Of a DNA stretch of 64,000 nucleotides, positions 55,425 through 64,000 are shown piece by piece. The notes beneath the pieces are model-generated. The model searched no databases. It worked only from the letters and a program-made list of their open reading frames with translations, and was not told where the DNA came from. This stretch comes from Ariolimax columbianus (taxonomy: Eukaryota; Mollusca; Gastropoda; Stylommatophora; Arionidae), in NCBI GenBank assembly GCA_036924085.1, contig JAVGWX010000002.1:49489416-49553415 (forward strand), read 5' to 3'. Position numbers and translations under genes: made by a program. Within the stretch, counting starts at the first letter, position 1. Each line of letters begins with the position of its first letter.

Positions 55425-55952
55425 TCATTTGTACATTTTCCCACAAACATCACTTCTTCTTAGCTTGACTCTAAGTCCATCTTTCCAGACTTTGTCAAAT
55501 GCCTTTTCCAGATCCACCCAAACAGCTACTGTGTGTTTCTGTGCCTGGTAGGCATCTTCTATCTCCTGGGCTATGAGGATGACCTGGTCCTCAGTGGATC
55601 TGTGCTGTCTAAAGCCGGCTTGCTGTGGAATTAGTATTCGTTTTTCTTCCAGATGCCACATCAGTCTGGTGTTTATCATCCGTTCCATCAGCTTGCCGAC
55701 ACAGCTCAGTAGGCTTATGGGCCTGTATCCATTTGGATCTGTTTTGTCCTTTCCTGTTTTTGGTACTGGTACCAGTATTGCGTCTTTCCATGCCTGTGGT
55801 ACAATTCCCCTTTTCCAGCTTTGGTTCAGGACCGATAGCAGTTTCCTCTTCGCTGTTTGTCCCAGCCCCATCAGCATTTCGTTTGTTATCCCGTCTTTTC
55901 CGGGAGATTTCCTTTTCTTTAGTGTTCTCATAGCCTCTTCCATTTCGCGCAT
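55425..55952 (-). CDS. F1 copy G reverse transcriptase, N-terminal piece (175 aa)
   Basis: It contains RKSPGKDGITNEML, NGYRPISLLSCVGKLMERMI, QQAGFRQHRSTEDQVIL and VWVDLEKAFDKVWKDGL (first catalytic Asp). It ends at TGA where copy H has Trp (MYKWINHYL). The ATG is internal to the original protein. This piece and the frame at 55373-53799 are the same polypeptide broken by that stop. Confidence 0.93.
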   Translation of the reverse strand: MREMEEAMRTLKKRKSPGKDGITNEMLMGLGQTAKRKLLSVLNQSWKRGIVPQAWKDAILVPVPKTGKDKTDPNGYRPISLLSCVGKLMERMINTRLMWHLEEKRILIPQQAGFRQHRSTEDQVILIAQEIEDAYQAQKHTVAVWVDLEKAFDKVWKDGLRVKLRRSDVCGKMYK

Positions 55953-56267
55953 TGTTAATTTACAGCTGGATACAACTCTTGAGTGTTGCTGGAGTCCGAA
56001 CAGGGAGCTAAGAATAGTAACACTGTAAATCTACTATGTCGTAAGAGAATACTAATGAGGTTTGACATTGGACCGGCTATTTCATCATGTGAAACCATAA
56101 GCCACACAAACTTCAACAAATATCGACATGTCACTACAATCAACTCCACCATCAAAGGGACTACAAGCAGGTCCTCTTTCAATCGGTCAAGGGTCTGGAT
56201 GCAGAGACAACCTCATGAAATCTGCATCGCTGACTATTACTCCATTCTAGTAAAACCTACGTTTCAT

Positions 56268-56445
56268 TTCAGGAAAGAGAAAGAAGATGGATTTGGATAG
56301 AACATACATTAAGGAAACCAGCTGATAGCATTACAAAACAGTCTATGTTCTGGAAACCCCAGGGAAAAAGTTGTAGAGGCAGATTAAAGCACACATGAAA
56401 AAAAAGAAGTCGAGACAAACATAACGAAAACAGGGAAGGTGTAGA
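56268..56445 (+). mobile_element. LINE F7 relic, extreme C-terminus
   Basis: The frame on + reads RERRWIWIEHTLRKPADSIT, then KQSMFWKPQGKSCRGRLKHT. This matches the last segment of the LINE family also seen at 51015-51515 (R-W-x-W-I-G-H-T-L-R-K and N-P-Q-G-K). The frame stops soon after. Confidence 0.75.
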
Positions 56446-56490
56446 GATTGTCTCATGATAGAAGGATTATGTCGTGTGTTTTCCTGAATG

Positions 56491-56493
<3 letters not shown>

Positions 56494-56567
<74 letters not shown>

Positions 56568-56730
56568 TATACACATACATGCACACATATATACACACAG
56601 ACATACACACGCACACGTACATGCATACATACATACATACATACATACATACATAAATACTTACATACATACATACATACACACATACATGCATACATAC
56701 TTATATACATACATACACACATATGTTTCT
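56494..56730. repeat. TA and TACA microsatellite
   Basis: A pure TA run (about 56494-56557) is followed by ACAC and (CATA)n sequence to about 56730. The short Ile/Tyr and His/Thr frames across it are artefacts. Confidence 0.97.
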
Positions 56731-57044
56731 AAATAGCTCTAATTTAGTTAACTATTGTGCTACTGTTGGTTGATGAGACGAGACCTGATAACAATGGTGG
56801 CATTTCAAATGACCAGTTGTTCTATATGCTTGAAATATTGTACCACACAATATTGTGCCTTCCATCTTTCAAATTACAATATATTTACCTTTTCTATTTT
56901 CAAAACAGCAGATAACCCAAACAAGGCATACATGACACGACAAGGAGTGCTAGTGAACGCTGTTCAACTCTTTGTATTATGAAATTCAGGATAACTTCAG
57001 GATTAATTCGACCGGCTGTTTATGCTATCATATTATCATTGAGA

Positions 57045-57400
57045 TCAAGATGCTGAGCAGCGCATGAGCTGCAGTGGTCAGCGACCCATAGCTGACTGCT
57101 AGCATCAGGGCCAGGGAACCAGAGCTGCCGAGACCCTTCTACACCTCCACGCGGTGATCCTGGATAACAGGCTGCAACAGAGCACACTGGCTAAGGAGAA
57201 GGGATCGAAGAGGGAATGCTAACTCGGTACTAAAAAATGCTTGCTGAAGTCGGAAATGTTGGACCGAAAGGTGCAAATATCGCAGTCAAGCTGTAAACTA
57301 CAACACAACGCATTCCGTTCTCTGGACTACATTCTGCTTCTTTAGCCCTTTCAGGGTTTGGTTGCGGGAGATTGAGAACGAACGAAGCCAAGCAAAGCCA
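57045..57400 (+). repeat. Dispersed repeat R1, best-preserved copy
   Basis: It runs from GCATGAGCTGCAGTGGTCAG to GAACGAACGAAGCCAAGC. The minus strand is open (57472-57230) with NPERAKEAECSPENGMRC, similar to the copy at 4083-4440. Confidence 0.85.
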
Positions 57401-57449
57401 TATTGTCATTGCTTCAAGGGGAAACGTGTGGTCTAGGGAGTTGGGAGCT

Positions 57450-57640
57450 TTGTTTACAATTCCAAGGTTCAAATCACGCCGTGTTCAGACCGGACATGTC
57501 GTGGCTTTTCTCATGGTAAATCCGTTTCTCAGAGTCGAACCTATATGTAAACGGGTACCTAACAAAGTCAGAGGAAAATGTCAGAGCTTCCACAGGAGCT
57601 ACTGTGTTCGACACTTTCAGCAATGAAAGCGACTGAGCCT
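57450..57640 (+). repeat. tRNA-derived SINE, copy 2
   Basis: It has GGTTCAAATCACGCC (B box-like) at about 57466, then a body with TGTAAACGGGTACCTAACAA, shared with the copy at 36965-37145. A 24-base poly-C run follows at about 57648-57671. Confidence 0.7.
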
Positions 57641-57904
57641 ATATGGCCCCCCCCCCCCCCCCCCCCCCCCCATTTACAACGACGTGAGTTCTACCAACAA
57701 CCATTTCCCATTAATGCCTATAAATGACGATTGATGGTTTTCAAGTAAATCTTAAGAAAAACGATTGGTTTGAGCGCAGGCTTTAGTTGATTTTAGGATA
57801 TGGTTATTTTTGTGTACTTTTCTTCCGTGTTTCTATTGATATAATAACAGATTGCACTGGTAGAGACCGTGTACACAATTTGCCTGTTATAAGTTTCCTT
57901 CCAT

Positions 57905-58040
57905 TACTTTCCGTACGTGGATAAATGGGGAAAAAAAAACCATGTTTGTCAGACAAGACACGAGCGTGATTCGAGTCGGGTGCGTTGGGATTGTGAGACG
58001 GACGCTTCACCCCTAGGCCATGCCACCTATCCGTTTATGG
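57905..58040 (-). repeat. tRNA-derived SINE head
   Basis: On minus, GGCATGGCCTAGGGGTGAAG (A box), GTCTCACAATCC and ACTCGAATCACGC (B box) are spaced as in a tRNA, followed by body sequence. It could be a decayed tRNA gene, but the surrounding context favours a SINE. Confidence 0.65.
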
Positions 58041-58269
58041 GGAAGTTGATTTAAATAGGAGAAATAATCCACGCAAAAATACAGAGATGATATCCTGTTT
58101 AATACAGGCTTCTTGAAAGGTATGGCTTTAAAATACAATTTCCACATAGTCAGTCGTGGGATAATCTTCATTGCCCGTGGAACAAAACCATAGGCACTGA
58201 GATCTCATCCTCAGTATATCAGTCCAGCTCGTGATGACTGACAGTTGGGTCCTGGTATGGTGTTCATAT

Positions 58270-58545
58270 CCCGCAGAATCTTGTTTCCTCCTAATTCAAC
58301 CAGCCGTGCCAATTAAGTGAGTCTGGATCAACTCCCAAATCTTCTTTTTGGCCGACTTCCTTAACGGCATTTAGGATATCGACTCGGTCCATTGAGCTGC
58401 CGCCCGTCCCCGCCGTTGTGCTCGCCAAACTGCGAGCTCTCTCGGTACCTTTGACTCCTTCATGTCCCTGGAAGAGTAGGTAGTTGATTCTCTGTTGCCT
58501 AGACAGACCTATCGACTCCAACCATTGGTGCCACATAGATGATTC
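58270..58545 (-). mobile_element. LINE RNase H relic
   Basis: The minus-strand frame (58536-58291) reads INYLLFQGHEGVKGTERARS, then GGSSMDRVDILNAVKE. It matches the final RNase H motif of LINEs of the RNase H-bearing groups (usual form P-G-H-x-G-V-x-G-N-E-x-A-D), with the last catalytic Asp replaced by Arg. It belongs to a different family from F1 and F3. Confidence 0.6.
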
Positions 58546-58732
58546 CCCTTACCCATTCAGTGGCCTCTTACTGTGTACGAAAGATATGTAAATTTCACGC
58601 CCATGCATGTCATCAAATGAGGCTGAAGAGAACTGTGCTTGGGAGTAGCTGTCTCATCGTGTAAAATCAAATTGCTAAAGAAATCACTGCTGCAAAAGCA
58701 TATACATTGTTGTCAAGGATGCTGGATTCGTG

Positions 58733-58865
58733 AAGGAAGTCAATTGTGGTTGTGGCGCTATGCCCAGACTGTAGAGGAGGAAGTCAATTGTGGTTGTGGC
58801 GCTATGCCCAGACTGTAGAAGAGGAAGTCAATTGTGGTTGTGGCGCTATGCCCAGACTGTAGACC
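58733..58865. repeat. 44-bp tandem repeat, 3 units
   Basis: CAATTGTGGTTGTGGCGCTA starts at 58741, 58785 and 58829, with nearly identical units. Confidence 0.96.
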
Positions 58866-58869
58866 ACGA

Positions 58870-59470
58870 AACGGTCGAAGAAGACATAGGTGTCACACGA
58901 AAGAAGAATGTTCCGCCCCTCGATTTCTAAACGACTGAAGTGAATAGAGACGATGCGAGGTGAGGAGATACGATGGAATCAGAGGAGAATAAATGAAAGG
59001 AGATCAGAATATAGGAGATCAGATGAGAGGACATGATTATATGTTAAAGGAAAATCTATCTATCTCAGTCCACTTATGTCGTTAGACGCAGTGAGGTGTG
59101 ACCTTCTTTGTTTCATATTTTTTGGCAGTCTAAAATCCGCTGGTGTCTTGCCAGGTCAACACAGTATCTTTTCAGCTCCTGGAATAGGTTCTAGGCCTAT
59201 TTTTGCGGCTGGTGGCGGTGGACGCGTAAATTAGAGCATGGTAGACCCGCAGGCTGCCAGGTGCCATCTATGCCGTTCCGCTAATCACATCACCAAGACC
59301 TGATAGTACTGCCACAGTCCCATTTTTTTGGCGATATATCCTGTTAGGAGAGAATCTTTAGAATCATTTGAGTAGATTTTTAACTTGAATTTTGCCAAAG
59401 CAGAAGCAGTTGAGCTTGCTATTTTCGATTTCCAACTGCCAAGGAGTTTTTAGCGTGCGCAGCACTGCAC
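58870..59470. other. Non-coding stretch, nothing recognised
   Basis: Short GGAGAT(A/C)AGA(A/T) words occur near 58960-59030. Otherwise nothing was recognised. Confidence 0.45.
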
Positions 59471-59474
59471 ACGG

Positions 59475-59640
59475 GTGTCTGATCTCACTATTCGGAGATC
59501 AGGGTAAATTTTTACCAGATGATCCATGTGAACAAAATCTCGGTCTCCACCGTGATTTGAACCTGCGACCTGCAGCACCCGAAACAAACACCTTATCTTC
59601 ACCACCGTTTGCGTGGACTGCTATTTCTCCTATTTTAACC
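59475..59640 (-). repeat. tRNA-derived SINE, copy 3
   Basis: On minus, GGTCGCAGGTTCAAATCACG contains a good B box (59571-59552). Upstream AGTCCACGCAAACGGTGGTG lies in the A-box region. The body differs from copies 1 and 2 in its 3' part. Confidence 0.65.
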
Positions 59641-59706
59641 AACTATTTTTCTTTAACCACTGGGTCCCTCGTTAAAGGAACGTAGCTGATTAAAATAGGA
59701 GAAATA

Positions 59707-61008
59707 CGAGGTAGCTTCAACAAGTTACCGGAATTAGTGCATTGTATAGAAATAAGTTACAATAAAATTATCTACACTGCATTTCCTTCAAAGTAGTTCC
59801 CTTCGGCAACTACACACTTTGCCAACGTGCATACAGCTGCTGGAAAAATTCGTGGAACTCATTCTTTGACACCTCTCAGCTGTCGTGTCGCATTGGTGAT
59901 AACGTCCTCAGCACCCTTGCCCTGCTGTCCTTTCAGTGCCGGTTTCAGTCCAGGGAACAACAAAATTAATCAGTGCCAGGTCGGGAGAATATGGAGGATG
60001 TTCCAAGGTAACCACATTGTGCTGTGCGGGGTACTACTTCACCAGTCAGGATCGATGTGCTGGCGCATTGTCAGGCAGAATAATCCAATTGTTTGTTCTC
60101 CATTTCTCTGATCGTTTTCTTCTGATTGCATCTCTTAGACGACGGATGATATCAACGTACATTTCCTTATTAACCGTTTGTTAGGAATGAAATAATGGTA
60201 GACAATACCCTGGGAATAACAAAAAAACTTTCAACATAACTTTTCCTTTGCTCTTGTCCAAACGAAATTTTTGTGTCTGGGGAGATGTGGGAGATTTCCA
60301 TTCAGAGGACTGACGTTTTGTCTGAGGATCGTGCAAAAAAAAACACCAGTTCTCATGTCCTGTGATTATGTTGTTGACAAAATTGCTATCTTGATTTCCA
60401 TTGTGATTATGTCTTCTGCCAGGGTCAATCTCGTTTCTTTCTGTTCAGGAGATAACATTTTAGGAACCATGTGTTGACAAACACGGTGCATGTGAAGTTC
60501 ATTGTGGAGAATACTGTGGCAACTTCCAACTGATGTTCCAACTTCTGAGGCTATTTTCTCGACACTAAGTCTTTTGTACACAACGTATCGAACACGCTCA
60601 ATGTTTTTATTGTTAATCAAGTTTGACGGTCGTCCACTACTTGCATCATCATCATCGACACTAACACTACCTTAAAGAAAACGCTTGTGCCACTCAGATA
60701 CTTGAGATTTCTTCATTTGCGGTATCATCATATGCTTTATTAAGCAATGTTTGTGTCTCTGAGGGTGACTTCTTAAGCAAAACACAGAAATTGACATGAG
60801 TACGTTGTTCGATAAAGGAAATTTTCAACTCCGACGATGCAACACGCACATCACACACAGGTCTGTAACTTATGGGCGACAGTATATGTGAATGTCACGT
60901 CTGCCATGTCATTTCGTCGAGGTCACTACCAACTTATAAATATATATTCTCCATAATATCATCTTTCACACGAGTCGATTATTCCGAGAACTTTTTGAAG
61001 CTACCTCG
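59707..61008 (-). mobile_element. Mariner transposon with complete ends (1302 bp), inactive
   Basis: Left end CGAGGTAGCTTCAACAAGTT and the reverse complement of the right end CGAGGTAGCTTCAAAAAGTT form inverted repeats of about 28 bp, flanked by TA at 59705-59706 and 61009-61010. Transposase is on minus. The N-terminal DNA-binding part includes RVRYVVYKRLSVEKIASEVG, TSVGSCHSILHNELHMHRVC and QHMVPKMLSPEQKETRLTLA. Near 60085-59975 are LPDNAPAHRS and HPPYSPDLALINF. The third catalytic Asp position is Asn, 34 residues after the second Asp (mariner D34D spacing). Two in-frame stops lie between. It moved DNA by cut-and-paste; this copy is dead. Confidence 0.93.
60366..60620 (-). pseudogene. Mariner transposase, N-terminal open piece
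   Basis: An 84-residue frame holds the second helix-turn-helix region (LSVEKIASEVGTSVGSCHSI) and the KMLSPEQKETR linker of mariner transposases. The frame ends before the catalytic domain because of a frameshift. Confidence 0.85.
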
Positions 61009-61134
61009 TAGAAGTTCACTAAAACGGACAAAGGTCATGCCATGTTTGTAAAAGCTTGTAAATTGTATTCTAACGTAGTGTCTGGCCAATCAGCGTCTCG
61101 TCAGCGTAATCGTACTAGCTTTTACGCGGCAAAA

Positions 61135-61320
61135 GTACGGGGTTCAACTACTGCAACCGTGATGTTCCAGTCAAGCTAGCTGTAAATGGGTATCTACCTT
61201 ACTGTTAGGTAGGGAAAAGGCAGCAAGGAAGTGAGCTGGCCACCACAACTCACACAAGTTGTGGCATAGTAAATTGAAGTCTCCAGCACATCGTTCCAGA
61301 CCAGCGTTCAAGCCTGTTGA
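61135..61320 (+). repeat. SINE-like repeat
   Basis: TGTAAATGGGTATCTACCTT matches the shared core of SINE copies 1 and 2 (TGTAAATGGGTACCTAAC). It continues with GTTAGGTAGGGAAAAGGCAG and GAAGTGAGCTGGCCACC. A diverged B-box-like GGGGTTCAACTACTG lies upstream at about 61138. Confidence 0.6.
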
Positions 61321-62140
61321 AGGACACCCTTTACCTTTAGCATCATCAAAGAAAATTTTATGCATGACTAATCTATGTCTTGCACAAGTGAAAATTCGAC
61401 TGATGTTGTTTGTGCTTATGACTAACAGCTTCACCACGTAAAAAACAAATTCTTAATTTTAATCAGCAACTGTGCAATTTACTGTACTGCATGCGCTCAT
61501 TGCTGAATTAACTGCACTTCATGTTACCTTTGGTTCATTAACTTGTTTTCTTACGGACCTTTCTGTATTGACTACATTTCATAGGGCCCGCAAAGGGACT
61601 AACTGCAGTTAAAAATTATACTTCACGTTGGAGCGAAATGGTGAATGATTGCAAACGTTTGCAAAAAAAGGCATATTTTGCAAGGGGCAGCTGCAGTGAT
61701 GATCACCTTCGTGCAAAAAGGTATATGCACTAGATGTCTCGAATACGCAGCCCGAGGGTTATATGCGGCACATTATTCATATCCTGCGGCCATCAAAGAG
61801 AGCGGCATCACGAGGGCTGGTAGACGATATTTTAAATGTTGAGAATAACGGGCGATACACTGTAAACTGCTAAATAGATATATTTCTAAAAAGAGAAGCA
61901 GCGACAATAGAAGAAGCATAAGCTGAATGTGAGATTAGTGTTCAGAGAATATATTGCTCAATAAATGCAAAGTTCCAAAAGTGAGTGAGAAGTAAATCCG
62001 TTGTAAAGCAGTTCTATGCTGCTAATGTAATAGAAAATGCACTGCTCGATCAAACACTCTTTATCAAGTATGTATAACAATCTGAGCCTTTTTGGGTCTG
62101 CTATGTTTTTTAAGTGCGATCCTTTGGAGACATATTGTTC
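61320..62140. other. Non-coding stretch with decayed repeat words
   Basis: At 61490-61600, TTAACTGCACTTCATG and TTGACTACATTTCATA resemble the 30-bp repeat at 62145, possibly an old outlier of it. Otherwise nothing was recognised. Confidence 0.4.
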
Positions 62141-62144
62141 TCAT

Positions 62145-62400
62145 CAGGCATTGCTTCGTTAACTATTCTTCATGTGGCCCTTAACCCATTAACTATGTTT
62201 CATGTGGTCCTTAACCCATTAACTATGTTTCATGTGGCCTTTAACCCATTAACTATACTTCATGGGGCCCTTAACACATTGACTATGTTTCATGCGACCC
62301 CTAGTTCATTCGGCCCTTGGACCATTAATTATACTTCGTGTGGTACTTGCTCCATTGACGATACTTTATCTGGCTCAAGCCCCATTTACTATGCATGGTG
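62145..62400. repeat. 30-bp minisatellite, about 5 good units plus decayed ones
   Basis: CTTAACCCATTAACTATGTT followed by TCATGTGGCC recurs with a 30-bp period from 62190. After 62300 the units become irregular. The multiple-of-three length explains the open frame 62114-62419. Confidence 0.92.
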
Positions 62401-62404
62401 TGCT

Positions 62405-62580
62405 CCCTTGATCCAGTGACTATACCTCACGTAGTTGGCCCTTGATCCACTGACTATACCTCACGTAGTTGGCCCTTGATCCAGTGACTATACCTCACGT
62501 AGTTGGCCCTTGATCCAGTGACTATACCTCCCGTAGTTGGCCCTTGATCCAGTGACTATACCTGACGTAGTTCTTGGTCC
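62405..62580. repeat. 34-bp minisatellite, about 5 units
   Basis: TTGGCCCTTGATCCAGTGAC followed by TATACCTCACGTAG recurs with a 34-bp period. It resembles the preceding 30-bp unit (GGCCCTT, CCA-TGACTAT) and probably derives from it. Confidence 0.94.
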
Positions 62581-63355
62581 ATTAATTTGTCATCATTCGG
62601 CCCTTGGACTATTAACAATACTTCATGTGGCCGTTGGTCCTTTACTTTGTCAGCAGTCGGCCTTTGCTCCATTGACATTGCTTCGTGTGACTTTTGGTCC
62701 ATTGACTTGTCATCTTTCGGCCATTGGACCATGAACTGTAATTCGTGCGGTTACAAAATAGTAGCATAATGACATACAATTACCTCAATTTCTGCATGTA
62801 CACCCATTGCTGGGGGTCTGTATGGAAGGATCTTAGGGTTGAGGAATAAAGGTAGCGTGTCCATGCAGTCTATACGCAGTGTACAGTTTATCTTTTTATT
62901 TTTACCTCTGATTGTAAAAAAATAAAAATATTAGACGTTAAAAGGATTTAAAAACCGTGTTCACTTGATAACGACGCCCGTATCACAACCAGTTGGCCAG
63001 ATAGTTTTGCAGATAGCTGCCAAAACAATATATACAGTAACAGCACCTGCAGATACACAAGGAACTGAATCCGAAAAGATGACCTGGCAGATGAATGCAG
63101 TTCTCAAGCATACCAGTAACCTCGAGCAGAGACAGCGTGTGTCCAGTCTCTAGTAACAGAAGTCTGAAAATGTTATCTGTAACTGTGCCTACTAAGCCGC
63201 GGAAAATGCGCCACACACAAACTTGCTAGTAGTAGCTAAGTGAAACTCAGAAAGGCAACCCATGGAAGACATGGGAAGCACCATCTAATGGCCGACCAGA
63301 TAGACAACACAAAGATACCTTTTGGTTACCTTGAATCAGGTTGAATACCAGCATA
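62581..63355. other. Non-coding stretch, nothing recognised
   Basis: Decayed CTTGGTCCATTAA-type words continue to about 62745. No gene was recognised in the rest. Confidence 0.45.
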
Positions 63356-63361
63356 AATAAA

Positions 63362-63445
63362 ATAAAAGAGGAAAAGGGAAAGAGGGAGGGAGAGAGAGAG
63401 ACAGGGAGAGAGAGAGAGAGAGAAATATTGAAAAACAGAGAGAGA
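63362..63445. repeat. GA-rich simple repeat
   Basis: GAGAGAGA and GGGAGAGA runs with interruptions. Confidence 0.93.
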
Positions 63446-64000
63446 TTGTTTGCTTATGTGTACGATTGTGTGTGTATTATTAATGTTTATATGGATTTAA
63501 ATAGTGTTGGAACGATTAATCGGCAGATAATCCGTAATTGGCCATAATTTCAGCATATCGACCTGCTAATCGGTTTTGATAATCGATCTTTCTCGTTTTT
63601 TATTATTATTACTAGGCATGATCACGTATTGGATAAAGTACCCAAATCACAGTTACACAAAAAAGGTGCGTGAGGAACAGCTGTAAATCAACAGATAACT
63701 ATGCCGTATCAGTCTGGGATTTTGATACAAACTGGTGTTCAAACGACACAGACCTCCACCAATTGACACTTCGTGGAAGATACAGAGCACGAGAAGATTA
63801 CACAATAACGGAAAATAAACGTAGTCAAAAATGTATAAATGACACCTGACAATCGCGTGGCAAATCCCTGATTATAATGTACTACTTGTTTCGTATAGAG
63901 TGGTATGATTACTAAGGACACTGCTGTTTTTTTTAAAAGTGAGGCTGGCCGGCTGTTTCACTCTCTGCTACCCAGCGCTTCGCTCACGTGGTACACACTA
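63446..64000. other. Non-coding stretch to the window edge, nothing recognised
   Basis: AT-rich sequence without recognisable features. Confidence 0.45.

Larger units (their letters stand above)
53544..55957 (-). mobile_element. LINE F1 copy G, long and young, 5'-truncated
   Basis: ATTTACAGCTGGATAC is repeated perfectly (16 bp) at 53528-53543 and 55958-55973 and bounds a 2414-bp element with a GAA tail. Truncation lies early in the reverse transcriptase (MREMEEAMRTLKKRKSPGKD at 55952). Compared with copy H it keeps the QQAGFRQH stretch and the Trp in QAWKD. Only two coding lesions are obvious: Trp to TGA near 55425 and a small deletion near 53840. The exact duplication and the few lesions suggest it is the most recent F1 insertion here. 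Confidence 0.96.

Noticed and set aside
56448..56736. Ile/Tyr repeat frames
   Set aside because: TA and TACA microsatellite read in frame.
57905..58040. Functional tRNA gene on minus
   Set aside because: A and B boxes are present but the stems do not pair well by eye and SINE-type sequence follows.
62965..63153. 62-residue frame as a small gene
   Set aside because: No family resemblance, no splice or polyadenylation context that supports it.

Overview
The window is non-coding-dominated animal DNA, AT-rich and crowded with repeats. It has no operons, no prokaryotic signals and no intact single-exon cellular gene. Several things point to an invertebrate metazoan: spliced exons of a trypsin-like serine protease and of a probable CLCA-type protein, many 5'-truncated non-LTR retrotransposons (LINEs), tRNA-derived SINEs, mariner transposons and more than 20 different minisatellites. 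The mix of LINEs would fit a mollusc such as a gastropod, but that is an inference from general familiarity and not a measurement.

Cellular genes. A last exon with splice acceptor, ectodomain tail, one membrane segment and short cytoplasmic tail lies on + at 6418-6777 and resembles the C-terminus of calcium-activated chloride channel regulators. On the minus strand, two exons (26297-26154 and 22622-22086) join in phase 0. They carry the His, Asp and Ser of a trypsin-like protease, separated by a 3.5-kb intron full of repeats. The exon for its zymogen activation site was not found.

Mobile elements. The main family (here F1) is an endonuclease-reverse transcriptase-RNase H LINE that ends in a (GAA)n tail. 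Eight copies are visible: A 1267-1860, B 5339-6060, C 19934-20284, D 23636-24211, E 35342-35758, F 50245-50876, G 53544-55957 and H 40804-45078. Most have recognisable target-site duplications of 10-16 bp. H is full length and sits inside an older CR1-like LINE. G has a perfect 16-bp duplication and only two visible lesions in a 2.4-kb body. Other LINE families are F2 (4605-6345, 7098-8035, 9867-10176), F3 (8037-9430), an AAT-tailed LINE (28225-31224), a TGACC-tailed LINE (47192-48231), a WRDMMSNEEIW-type family (51015-51515, 56268-56445) and several smaller relics. Two mariner transposons are present. One has complete inverted repeats and TA duplications (59707-61008). The other has landed in the AAT tail of a LINE (31226-32099).

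Tandem and dispersed repeats. Minisatellites with units of 12, 17, 20, 21, 25, 30, 34, 43, 44, 45/54, 48, 52, 55, 56 and 68 bp fill much of the rest. The largest is a 45/54-bp array of about 1.9 kb (51515-53395) starting at the 3' end of a LINE. Three dispersed repeat families of unknown nature (R1, R2, R3) and several tRNA-like SINE copies recur. Most apparent long reading frames are either retroelement remnants or tandem arrays whose unit length is a multiple of three.

I see no convincing new molecular system. The most useful signals are the nested insertion history with readable target-site duplications, repeats expanded inside or at the ends of LINEs, and the protease exon bracketed by direct repeats.
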